Shown: piece after piece, positions 18,019-26,295 of the stretch
Layout of the letters: each line of letters starts with the position of its first letter
Position numbering within the stretch: the first letter of the stretch is position 1
Source: Leptolinea sp.
Lineage (GTDB): Bacteria > Chloroflexota > Anaerolineae > Anaerolineales > Anaerolineaceae
DNA length: 40,139 bases
Direction of reading: 5' to 3'
NCBI GenBank assembly: GCA_012798535.1
Contig: JAAZMZ010000065.1
Span: forward strand, 1-40,139
Translations under genes and position numbers: made by a program
The notes under the pieces: generated by a model
The model's database searches: none
The model's input: only the letters and a program-made list of their open reading frames with translations
Told to the model about the DNA's origin: nothing

Positions 18019-20031
18019 TTATTTTGTGATCTTGAATTGATAGAGGGCTTCCTGCCGGGATAATCGGGTTGTTCCGCTGACCACAAGGACAGCGCCTTTG
18101 GACGAATTGTTGATCGACAGGGGAATTTCGGCATGATTGCGCTCATCCAGGGTAATCGGTGTCACCGTTGTAGTTGATCCATACTGAATGAGCGAGACCC
18201 GGTAGGTCTGCGGCAGTTTATTCTGGATACGAACAAATCCGGCCGGTTCCCAACCGCCATTGTCTGATTCGAAATCCGTCTGATATTTTATCTCCGGAAT
18301 GGACAGATCATCCAGCAGCAATCCTTCCCCATTAACAGCCGCGTCGGTGATGTACTCGAACCTCAATTGAACCTTCTTGCCTGCCAAAAAGGAAAGGTCT
18401 ACCGACTCCTTGTTCCATCCGCCGCTGGTATTATTCCACCCGCAACCATAACTGTTACCCGATTTGTTTTCGGATGTGCAGGAAACGGTGGGAATGATCG
18501 CCCATGTCTGTCCATCCTCGCTGTATTCGAGATAGGCGAAATCGTAGTCCTCTTCCAGGTCGTACCATATCCAATAATTAAAGGTCAAAGGAGCGGTTGA
18601 TTTTGTGAAATCAAATTCTCGTGTCAATGTCATATCCGATTCATCACCTTTATTTGACCAGAAGGCAAATTTCCCAGAGTGGAAATCCTCGGCCAGAACA
18701 CCCGTTTCCAGAACCCCCTGGAAATCCAGGGTGAAATCACCCCGGCAATTAATCGCGATGTAATCGACACCGTATTGCTTGACACCGCGGGTATTCGTTC
18801 CGGTCGGGCATTCAGCCACCTTTTCGGTGGCATCCGGCCGGGGGGAATCGGGATAATTATGGTAGGTAAAACGTCCATCGCCGGCTTTTGAATCCTTCAA
18901 GTAAGTAGCCACCACCCAGTCGGAAAACACATCATCCGCTGTGACAGTCTCTTGGGTTTGAGTATCGACAATATTCAGGTCTTTTAGGACTTTGTCTATA
19001 GATGCCATGCCATTTTCGGGTTCAGCAACCAGTTGTTGAGTGGCTTTTTCTCCGAAACGGTCCAGGAAATACGCCAGAAAGAGGAACGATTCACCATAAT
19101 GCGGCCGGGCCATATCACTATCGTCCGGCCAGTCGGTTAATTGTTGATCTGGATTCATCACATACAGCTCGTCAAATCCACCAGTGTCGAATTTGTTGAG
19201 AAACTCGGCGAGCACGGAAAAACCTTCATTCAGCCAGGTATCTTCATTGCGATCGCGGTACCAGTGGATCATGTGTTGGAACTCATGCGCGAGGGTACCC
19301 TTGTCTTCCTCTCCAAAATACAGATTATCGGCACTCATGAAGAAAGTTTCGTGTCCATTTGAATCAGGCCGCGCCAGCGGATTCACCGAGTCTATTGATG
19401 AAAAAAGACCGGCAATGCTCTCACCCAGTCCACGGGCATAGATGATATACAGATGCGGGTCGCCGTCGATACCGGGTGTCCATTCGGAGCCAAAAAATTC
19501 GCGGTCGGTGTGATAAATCTGATTCTCGAATAACTCGGCAAGTGATTTGACATCACCTTCATCATATTCGACGCCATTTTCAATCCAAAAATAGGCATGA
19601 TCAGTTTTGTACGCCAGCTTTGCCTTGACCGTAAAATTCTCGTTTGTATCAGTATTGATCGCGTTGAATTCTTTTTCATCATCAACCTGATAATCGATTA
19701 CCGGGTTACCAGTTGTCTCGGGAATATTCTTGATTCCTTTCAACCGCATCGCCAGATCACGAAGATCATTAATGGGCACCAGTGAGGTATCCAGGATTTT
19801 GCGTGTTTCGATCGCGCCCGCATCAACACGGCTATCTGGTGGTGGAGCCTGGAAAGTGGGTATGGCAGCCTGCGGAGTGCCGGTTGATTTCAGACTCGAG
19901 TAAGGATTGAGAATACTCGAAAAATAACCATTCGCATTCAAAACGTAGATTCCTGCCCCGGCGATCGCGCAGCAGCAGCATAGCAATCCAAGCAAGATAC
20001 CGATAATAATCCAGATAGTCTTATTCGTCAT
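18019..20031 (-). CDS. Membrane-anchored HExxH metallopeptidase, immune-inhibitor-A-like
   Basis: The product is 670 aa. Residues 7-31 form an N-terminal membrane anchor containing four consecutive cysteines (18-21). A peptidase domain follows with the zinc motif HEFQH at 249-253 and a downstream glutamate E269 in WLNEGFS, the gluzincin arrangement. The C-terminal third (about 430-600) resembles the beta-sandwich of M6 immune inhibitor A proteins (FNYWIWYDLEEDYDFAYLE, LLLDDL). It should face outside the cell and cleave surface or extracellular proteins; the target is unknown. The start overlaps the end of the upstream O-antigen ligase-like gene by 4 nt, suggesting coupled translation with glycan genes. 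Confidence 0.82.
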   Translation of the reverse strand: MTNKTIWIIIGILLGLLCCCCAIAGAGIYVLNANGYFSSILNPYSSLKSTGTPQAAIPTFQAPPPDSRVDAGAIETRKILDTSLVPINDLRDLAMRLKGIKNIPETTGNPVIDYQVDDEKEFNAINTDTNENFTVKAKLAYKTDHAYFWIENGVEYDEGDVKSLAELFENQIYHTDREFFGSEWTPGIDGDPHLYIIYARGLGESIAGLFSSIDSVNPLARPDSNGHETFFMSADNLYFGEEDKGTLAHEFQHMIHWYRDRNEDTWLNEGFSVLAEFLNKFDTGGFDELYVMNPDQQLTDWPDDSDMARPHYGESFLFLAYFLDRFGEKATQQLVAEPENGMASIDKVLKDLNIVDTQTQETVTADDVFSDWVVATYLKDSKAGDGRFTYHNYPDSPRPDATEKVAECPTGTNTRGVKQYGVDYIAINCRGDFTLDFQGVLETGVLAEDFHSGKFAFWSNKGDESDMTLTREFDFTKSTAPLTFNYWIWYDLEEDYDFAYLEYSEDGQTWAIIPTVSCTSENKSGNSYGCGWNNTSGGWNKESVDLSFLAGKKVQLRFEYITDAAVNGEGLLLDDLSIPEIKYQTDFESDNGGWEPAGFVRIQNKLPQTYRVSLIQYGSTTTVTPITLDERNHAEIPLSINNSSKGAVLVVSGTTRLSRQEALYQFKITK

Positions 20032-21509
20032 TTATCCTCCAGGAGAGCATCCTTCGTTACATTTCCTGTACGCTCTTTACAATCCAATACAGATAGTACC
20101 ATGCCGGCTGAAACCCAGAAGAAGGGCATGGCAAAAGAATCAATACTGAAACCTTCCAATAGAAGACCGATCACAATGAAGATCCCCCAGTACGCGCACA
20201 TCGATCGGATTCTGATTGCCGGGTTATGACTCGAGATTGATTTTCGTAACAAACCAAACAGCCAGGCGCAAAAGAAAGAGAATCCAACAATACCGGTTTC
20301 CGCCAGCAGGCGGATCCACAGATTCTTGATATTGGGAATATCACCAGAGCGGAACAATAATTTGCGAACCTCGACCAGGTTCATTCCATAAGCCGGAATG
20401 GTCTGTTCGAACCATTTTCCCGCGTTTCCCAATCCAACGCCAAGCACCGGGTAGCGGTTGAACACTTCCCAGCCAGCCTGCCAGTAGACTACCCGCTCAC
20501 CGAATTGCAGGGCATTGGCGTACCGGTTCAAATTATTCAACTGCCAGAAAGAGGGAGTAAAAAGATCTGCCATGCGCGGATCGACCCGGCTCATCCCGAA
20601 AGCGGCTAACACCAGTAAAACCAGATAGACAGCGATTACGCCGATAGAGAAGACGATCGAAGAGAGCAACCGGTGTTTGTTTTTTACATGCATCCGTAAT
20701 TGCATCCAACGGATCACGCGGATGTTGAGCTTCACAAGTAAATAGGCAAGCATACAGAAGAAGGTGATCCAACCTACCCGTGAAAGGGAAAATACAAGGG
20801 TAAGAATGCCCAGAACCAGGAGGATCATTTCCACGCTTATCCTCCTGAATAATCGCCAGTGAAAAATTGAATATTGACTAATGGATGCCGCCAACCACAT
20901 GGGAAGGTAAAGCATATTAAGCATATGCGCCAACCAGGAAGGTTCCAGGGCAAAACCTGTCGCCCGCTGGCGGTATAACGGTCCGAGAGAGAATAAATCC
21001 TGCATATCTCTCATCCATGCGGGATACCGCCCGGCCAAAATCCAGGTGGAGATTTGCAAGATCGACCAGACAACCATCAATACTCCACCCAGATAGATCC
21101 ACCGCATGGTCTGACAAAACGCCTCTTCATCCTTCACAAAAGAGTATGTCAGCGAAAGATAACCCAATCCAACAAGCAGCGTGACGATCGCCGAAAGAGC
21201 CGGTCGGAGTATACTCGCATCTTTAAAAGATGGCACTGGCATGAATTGAACAATGGCGATGGAAAGGACAGCCGCAAAAAAGAATCCCAGCAATGGCAGG
21301 ATTTCTCGTGGCAGTTCCCCTTTCCGTAAAAGATAGGGTATGAACCAGACGACCAGTAAAATAGCCAATATTAAAACCGATGGGCCGGCGATGACACTGA
21401 TGTGCAGTAGATCTCGTACAGCCGGCATGCTGGTGACCGGGAGGAGAATCAACAGGATTGCCCAGAATATATTGATGATCGGTAAATACAAACGGCTAAT
21501 TCCGCGCAT
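20028..21509 (-). CDS. O-antigen ligase/polymerase-like membrane protein (first of three)
   Basis: The product is 493 aa with about 11-12 predicted membrane helices and one large extracytoplasmic loop late in the protein (about 300-400) containing the GLGNAGKWFEQTIPAYG segment. This is the layout of the Wzy/WaaL/O-antigen ligase superfamily, which polymerises or transfers lipid-linked oligosaccharides. LSRVGWITFF in the middle fits the conserved S-R region of Wzy_C proteins. It lies 8 nt downstream of the Wzz-like gene and overlaps the metallopeptidase gene by 4 nt. Pairing with a Wzz-like protein favours a polymerase role. Confidence 0.8.
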   Translation of the reverse strand: MRGISRLYLPIINIFWAILLILLPVTSMPAVRDLLHISVIAGPSVLILAILLVVWFIPYLLRKGELPREILPLLGFFFAAVLSIAIVQFMPVPSFKDASILRPALSAIVTLLVGLGYLSLTYSFVKDEEAFCQTMRWIYLGGVLMVVWSILQISTWILAGRYPAWMRDMQDLFSLGPLYRQRATGFALEPSWLAHMLNMLYLPMWLAASISQYSIFHWRLFRRISVEMILLVLGILTLVFSLSRVGWITFFCMLAYLLVKLNIRVIRWMQLRMHVKNKHRLLSSIVFSIGVIAVYLVLLVLAAFGMSRVDPRMADLFTPSFWQLNNLNRYANALQFGERVVYWQAGWEVFNRYPVLGVGLGNAGKWFEQTIPAYGMNLVEVRKLLFRSGDIPNIKNLWIRLLAETGIVGFSFFCAWLFGLLRKSISSHNPAIRIRSMCAYWGIFIVIGLLLEGFSIDSFAMPFFWVSAGMVLSVLDCKERTGNVTKDALLEDK

Positions 21510-21517
21510 TTATGACG

Positions 21518-22306
21518 TTATATTTTATGAATAAATAAAGCAGCGATAGCTGCCGCGGAAAAACCCGCCAGACAGCCAGCCAGAATCAGGCCGCCACGCG
21601 CGTATTGAACAGGCGACTCCGGCGCTGTAGCTTCCTGCTCCCAGGAAAAGTTCATTCCAGGAAAAAAGCCGTGCGACATCTCCGTCCGCTGTTGCAATTC
21701 CTGGCCTGATTTTGTGATTTCAGCCTGCAAATCCGCCTGTCTGGATATCTGGCAAAGGGGTTGTGCCGGAAGATTTGCCGTACTCTGTTGAAAACAGGTC
21801 TCCAGAGAAAGAATATAACGATGCAAAGAATCCGCCTGCCAGGCCGCTTCCCGGGCATTCTGCAGGACAGATCGGGCGGCTTCACTCCAGATATTGGCCA
21901 ATTTCGCCGCCGCCGCAGGATCATTCCAGCGAACCTTCAAGAGCCATTGCCCAAAACGACGTTCGGCGAAGAGCTGCTTTTTCAATACCAGATCCTTGAC
22001 CGGCAATCCCATCTCAACAGCCTTATCGCGAGTTATCTGGACCACCTCTGTGGAACTGATCAAATCTCCGGCCACCTCCATAGCCTGATCTTCTTCCACA
22101 TCGGTTAATAATCCGGTGCGGGCATAATCAATACTGAATGAAAATACAGAAACGGCTTCATATTCCGGCTGGATCAAAAACGAGATGGCCAGTCCAATCA
22201 ATCCCCCCAGGATAACGGCGATCACCAGCAGCTTCCAGGCCTGATGTGCCAGTTGAAGGAAACTGAATAGAGAGATGGATTTAGTTTGTTCCAAAGGAGA
22301 TCTCAT
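21518..22306 (-). CDS. Wzz-like polysaccharide chain-length determinant
   Basis: The product is 262 aa with two membrane helices, one near the N-terminus (about 25-47) and one near the C-terminus (about 237-258). They flank a mostly helical extracytoplasmic region, the standard Wzz topology. The loop starts with QPEYEAVSVFSF, matching the Wzz motif after helix 1. There is no fused tyrosine kinase domain and no separate one nearby. The start is uncertain. ATG 22306 gives a 13-nt gap to the lipoprotein gene. An in-frame TTG at 22336 would overlap that gene by 17 nt. Neither has a clear ribosome-binding site. Confidence 0.75.
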   Translation of the reverse strand: MRSPLEQTKSISLFSFLQLAHQAWKLLVIAVILGGLIGLAISFLIQPEYEAVSVFSFSIDYARTGLLTDVEEDQAMEVAGDLISSTEVVQITRDKAVEMGLPVKDLVLKKQLFAERRFGQWLLKVRWNDPAAAAKLANIWSEAARSVLQNAREAAWQADSLHRYILSLETCFQQSTANLPAQPLCQISRQADLQAEITKSGQELQQRTEMSHGFFPGMNFSWEQEATAPESPVQYARGGLILAGCLAGFSAAAIAALFIHKI

Positions 22307-22319
22307 CAAAGTTCGTAAA

Positions 22320-23114
22320 TTAATAAATTGGCACAAAATTTAAAATAACCAGGGCTTTCGTACAATCGGCATAGGTATCGAAAGAATAAAACCTGGATAG
22401 CTGCTTTCCTTCCACGTCGAACAATTGGATGCCAATCGTATCGTATGTGCGTACAGGGCCGTTAGGTAATTCCACTTCAAAGGCACCCTGACCATAAGCG
22501 ACCGAAGCGCCGGTTAAACCCATTTGGTCGATGGGTGTACCATTGGCATCACCGGTCACCATTACCACAACATCCGATTGCGGAGCACCACCCGGGCCAA
22601 ATACCTGCCCTGCTATCCCGCTCCATTCACAGCCGACTTCTGCGTGCGCGAAATTGCGCGTATATTTTGGTGAACCGGCCTGCAATTTATAAATCCATGT
22701 TCCCGGATCTACTGTACTGGTTCTGGTTGGCACCAGTGTGTACTCGGGGGTGGGTGTAAGGCTGGGAGTCAGAGTATATGTCGGTTCCAGAGTGATCAAC
22801 GCGAAAGGTGTTTTCTTGTAAACCAGGCTGGTCGGACTGGCAACATTCGATGGAAAAGACTGCTCATCCACATCTGTTGGAGTAATATCTACGGGAGTAC
22901 TTCCAGATTCACTCGTTGTGGGAAGATTGTCGTCCACGGAAGAGGGAGTAAGGAAATCACACCTATCCCCGGATTGGTTTTCCGCGCAAATGGTGGCCTG
23001 AACACATCCCACACAGATGGTGGGCGTGGAAGAGAAAATCTCCGCGGGTGATGTGATCACACAGGCGCAGAGAAGAATAACGATCCCGGCCAGGATAAGC
23101 ACTTTTTTCAACAT
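22320..23114 (-). CDS. Lipoprotein with Thr/Pro-rich linker and C-terminal beta domain
   Basis: The product is 264 aa. A lipoprotein-type signal peptide ends at C16 or C18 (VILLCAC). A low-complexity Ser/Thr/Pro region with several cysteines follows, then a Thr-Pro linker (about 105-135) and a compact domain of about 110 residues (C-E-W-S-G-I-A-G at its start, ending in VILNFVPIY). This domain resembles carboxypeptidase-regulatory/transthyretin-like beta folds. The function is unknown. As the first gene of a block with Wzz-like, ligase-like and metallopeptidase genes, it may be a surface component of glycan assembly. AAGGGG lies 6 nt before the ATG. Confidence 0.7.
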   Translation of the reverse strand: MLKKVLILAGIVILLCACVITSPAEIFSSTPTICVGCVQATICAENQSGDRCDFLTPSSVDDNLPTTSESGSTPVDITPTDVDEQSFPSNVASPTSLVYKKTPFALITLEPTYTLTPSLTPTPEYTLVPTRTSTVDPGTWIYKLQAGSPKYTRNFAHAEVGCEWSGIAGQVFGPGGAPQSDVVVMVTGDANGTPIDQMGLTGASVAYGQGAFEVELPNGPVRTYDTIGIQLFDVEGKQLSRFYSFDTYADCTKALVILNFVPIY

Positions 23115-23228
23115 GGAGAACCCCTTCGCGGCAGAATCATATTGTTAACGATTTTACCCCGAAAACCTTTTATGCTGATAACCGGCTGAAAATAGCGAAA
23201 GTGGGCAATAACCGTTTTCCTGCTACTG

Positions 23229-23234
23229 TATAAT
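23229..23234 (+). promoter_or_regulatory. Candidate -10 box in the 23.1-23.3 kb divergent intergenic region
   Basis: A consensus TATAAT lies about 110 nt upstream of the GT-C gene, with no good -35 box at 16-18 nt. A small hairpin AGATG-AAGAA-CATCT follows in the presumed leader. The rest of this 229-bp AT-rich gap shows nothing else recognisable. Confidence 0.35.
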
Positions 23235-23343
23235 TCATTCAATTCGCGTTACCTAAAGATGAAGAACATCTCTTATATTTCTAAATTTTGTTCAGCAGAC
23301 AAATATTCCACTCCATAAAAATAAATCTTTAAGGGACTTTTGA

Positions 23344-24960
23344 ATGACTTTAATAAAAAAAATCAACAAAGATAATCCTGCTTTTTCGAATTTCTTATTC
23401 ATCCTTGCCTTTACTCTTCTCGGAGTTTTTCTGAGGCTGCTTTTCTTACAGAAATCCGACTTTGTCATCAATGACGGCGGGATGTTCTATACAATGATCC
23501 TGGATTTACAGAAGAACAATTTCGCTCTTCCGCTCTTCACATCTTATAACAACAGCCAGATTCCCTTTGCTTATCCACCCCTGTCTTTCTATACCGGAGC
23601 GGCAATCAATCAATTCCTTCACATAGATCTGGTGACGATCTTCCGGATTTATCCACTTTTCTATAATATCCTGTCCATCCCGGCTGTCTACTTTTTAGCC
23701 CGTGAGATCACCCGTAATAATCGGCAGGCACTCCTGTCGACCGGTTTCTATTCCATTCTGATGCCCGGTTATGAATGGTTAATCTCCGGAGGAGGGCTGA
23801 CACGCTCACCGGCACACACATTATTCATCATCGCATTCACACTTTATCTGGTTTACATCCGCAACAAACAATGGAAATATCTGGTCTTTTCAATCATCAC
23901 AGCTTCCCTGATGACGTTGCACCACATCGAATACTGCTGGATGCTGGTATTCAGCATGGTTCTATTTTCCATACACCATCTGACACTCAAGGAATGTATC
24001 AGAGCCGGCCTGATCTATCTGGCAGGCGGATTGATCTTTACTTCCCCCTACTGGATCTCCGTGAGCATGAATCACGGCTGGTCACCATTCATATCGGCTT
24101 TCACAGCCGGTGAATTCGATTTCTTCAAGACATTTGCCCGACTGGTGATCATGGTCTTCACGGAAGAAATCCTGATCCAGTTTATCAATTCTCTGGCGAT
24201 TATCGGCCTGTTGTACTGCCTGTTCTCCCGGAAGTATCTCATTGTGTTCTGGTTGATCTTGATCGGATTCTTGAACCCGCGCAGCGCCAATCGGTCCCTG
24301 ATCTTTCCGGTCATTCTTCTGGCTTCCATTGCCCTGGATGAATTGATCTGCCCCGCACTGGATAGACTGTGGAAATCCCAGAACCAGCCCTCCGGAGAAA
24401 TCACAGGTCCGGATGCAAAAAGAAAATCCAATCCCTCGTTATATTCTCAGATATTCATGATGTTCTGTATCGGTTTTCCTTTCTTTCTCGGATTTCTCAA
24501 CACTCTGGGTGTCCATCCGGTTCTCTCCATGCTTCCCAAACAGGAATTGGAATCGATGGAATGGATCAAAAACAATACAGCAACAGACGCCACTTTTGTC
24601 GTCTTGAATCCCTCCATCGAATGGCACATGGACAAGATGGGAGAATGGTTCCCCGCCCTGACTCAAAGGAAGAGCCTGACAACGATTCAGGGAACCGAAT
24701 GGCTTCCCAATTCAACTTTTGAAAACGACAAACTCATCTACGATGATTTCAAAAAATGCGCGGATATCGGAGAAAGTTGTCTGTCGGAATGGTCTGCTAA
24801 AAATGAAATGCACTTTAATTATCTGGTCGTCTCACGATGTGTGAATACAGCAGATAGTCTGGATGCCGGATTGAATTATTTCAACCAGACTGTACATAAT
24901 TCAGGAAAATATGACGTGGTTTATGAAAATGAAGCCGTGACCATATTTCATAAAAAATAG
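23344..24960 (+). CDS. GT-C-type polytopic membrane glycosyltransferase-like protein
   Basis: The product is 538 aa with about nine to ten membrane helices in the first 390 residues, followed by a soluble C-terminal domain (about 398-538; it begins PKQELESMEWIKNN). Helix 1 leads into a loop with D44 in INDGGMFY, resembling the catalytic acidic residue in the first extracytoplasmic loop of GT-C enzymes that use polyprenyl-phosphate sugars. The exact donor and acceptor cannot be assigned. It is the only + strand gene among the glycan genes and faces the third ligase-like gene with a 12-nt gap. AAGGGA lies 7 nt before the ATG. Stop codon TAG. Confidence 0.7.
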   Translation: MTLIKKINKDNPAFSNFLFILAFTLLGVFLRLLFLQKSDFVINDGGMFYTMILDLQKNNFALPLFTSYNNSQIPFAYPPLSFYTGAAINQFLHIDLVTIFRIYPLFYNILSIPAVYFLAREITRNNRQALLSTGFYSILMPGYEWLISGGGLTRSPAHTLFIIAFTLYLVYIRNKQWKYLVFSIITASLMTLHHIEYCWMLVFSMVLFSIHHLTLKECIRAGLIYLAGGLIFTSPYWISVSMNHGWSPFISAFTAGEFDFFKTFARLVIMVFTEEILIQFINSLAIIGLLYCLFSRKYLIVFWLILIGFLNPRSANRSLIFPVILLASIALDELICPALDRLWKSQNQPSGEITGPDAKRKSNPSLYSQIFMMFCIGFPFFLGFLNTLGVHPVLSMLPKQELESMEWIKNNTATDATFVVLNPSIEWHMDKMGEWFPALTQRKSLTTIQGTEWLPNSTFENDKLIYDDFKKCADIGESCLSEWSAKNEMHFNYLVVSRCVNTADSLDAGLNYFNQTVHNSGKYDVVYENEAVTIFHKK

Positions 24961-24976
24961 AATTGGGTATTTTTAT
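24950..24976. terminator. Weak A/T hairpin between convergent genes
   Basis: ATAAAAAATA (24950-24959) can pair with TATTTTTAT (24968-24976) around an 8-nt loop. It overlaps the stop of the + strand GT-C gene and faces the end of the - strand ligase-like gene. With only A:T pairs it would be a weak terminator in either direction. Confidence 0.35.
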
Positions 24977-26295
24977 TCCACTGGTTCTGGTTTCGGGAAA
25001 TTTGCACTTACCCCATTTTCAATCCCACATCGAATAAGGACATAAATTATCAGCATCCAGACAAAGACTTCTGTCTCCATGAACAAGCTGAATGTGATAT
25101 TCGCGATCAGGGTATATAACAGAAAAATCGCCGGGAAAAAGTCGATCATAGTCTTTGACGTCAGAACTTGCCTGATCGAAACAATCCAGGTTTGAATATA
25201 CGTAAAAATGAACGGAATGAAACCGGCAATTCCAACAGACAGCAAAATATCAATATAGCCATTATCTGCAATCAATATAGCCCGGGACCAGTCTATCGGC
25301 AGTCGGAGACCATCCCGGAACACACCCATCGACCAGATTGCACCATATCCATACCCGATCCAGGGGTTTTTACTGATAGCATAATTAAACAACGCACCCC
25401 ACAGGGGGATTCTTCCGGTCAGCGATGCATTCCGGCCCATCAATCCAAAGATAAAATCCAGTTGACTCAGGCAAATGAGTACAGTGACGACGAAAATTGA
25501 CAGGATAATCAGATAATGCTTCCGGGTAAGCTGCCGGCGGTAGCGCAGCCACAGCCCCGCCAGGATGATTGAACCAAGCAAGGCAATTGTCAGGATATAA
25601 CCTGTGGCCGATCTGGTTTTATATGTGACCAATAAAGATACCCCTAACACAACAAGATCAGCCCAGAAAAGACGGTTATTTTTCCTTCCCAAATAAAGAA
25701 GCCGTAAAAGTAAAATTGCTGAGGATAATGCTGAAAGGCTGCCCAGGTGATTACGATTCCAGAAAGGGCCGCACCACGCTCCGAAATATGGATATTCTTC
25801 CATAGTGCCCACACCGGGTTTCAGAAGGGCGAGAGCGGTGCTGAACAGAATTGCGATCGAAAAGAACCAGAATAACAGGTCAAGCATTCTGAAAAAGGAG
25901 TAATTCTTCCCAAGGTAAATCCCCACTGCGGTTGCTGCCAGCAGGAGAAAAACTTTGTAAGCGGATATCCAGGGATTAATTGACCAGAAGATCGATAGAA
26001 ATGCCAGAGCCAGAAAAACCAGAAGAATTCTTTTCTGTTTCCAAATTCCCAGATACTCCCACCATTTTCCCTGCTTGTATAATTGTCTAAACAACACTCC
26101 GGCAGTGATCAGCCACAAAAGACAATTTATTCCCACCATCATAATTTGTGGAACTGCGAAGCGGTACGCGGTGATAAACAGCCAGAAATTGAACCAGAAA
26201 GCAAGAGCCGTCAGGTTTGATAAAAAGAAAACCAGGACAATGAACACATCCAATAAAGGCACGTCTTTCAGTCTTTTCCGCACCGGCAGCCCCAT
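24973..26295 (-). CDS. O-antigen ligase/polymerase-like membrane protein (second of three)
   Basis: The product is 440 aa with about 11 membrane helices and a large outer loop near 280-345 (GRIPLWGALFNYA, then GYGYGAIW). WNRNHLGS lies near the middle. This is the Wzy_C/O-antigen ligase pattern, and it probably ligates or polymerises polyprenyl-linked glycan. ATG 26295 is preferred because it overlaps the upstream stop as TAATG with AGAGGA about 9 nt before it. The frame extends to a GTG at 26328, but that would overlap the sugar transferase gene by 34 bp. It is the last gene of the ten-gene operon. Confidence 0.82.
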   Translation of the reverse strand: MGLPVRKRLKDVPLLDVFIVLVFFLSNLTALAFWFNFWLFITAYRFAVPQIMMVGINCLLWLITAGVLFRQLYKQGKWWEYLGIWKQKRILLVFLALAFLSIFWSINPWISAYKVFLLLAATAVGIYLGKNYSFFRMLDLLFWFFSIAILFSTALALLKPGVGTMEEYPYFGAWCGPFWNRNHLGSLSALSSAILLLRLLYLGRKNNRLFWADLVVLGVSLLVTYKTRSATGYILTIALLGSIILAGLWLRYRRQLTRKHYLIILSIFVVTVLICLSQLDFIFGLMGRNASLTGRIPLWGALFNYAISKNPWIGYGYGAIWSMGVFRDGLRLPIDWSRAILIADNGYIDILLSVGIAGFIPFIFTYIQTWIVSIRQVLTSKTMIDFFPAIFLLYTLIANITFSLFMETEVFVWMLIIYVLIRCGIENGVSANFPKPEPVE

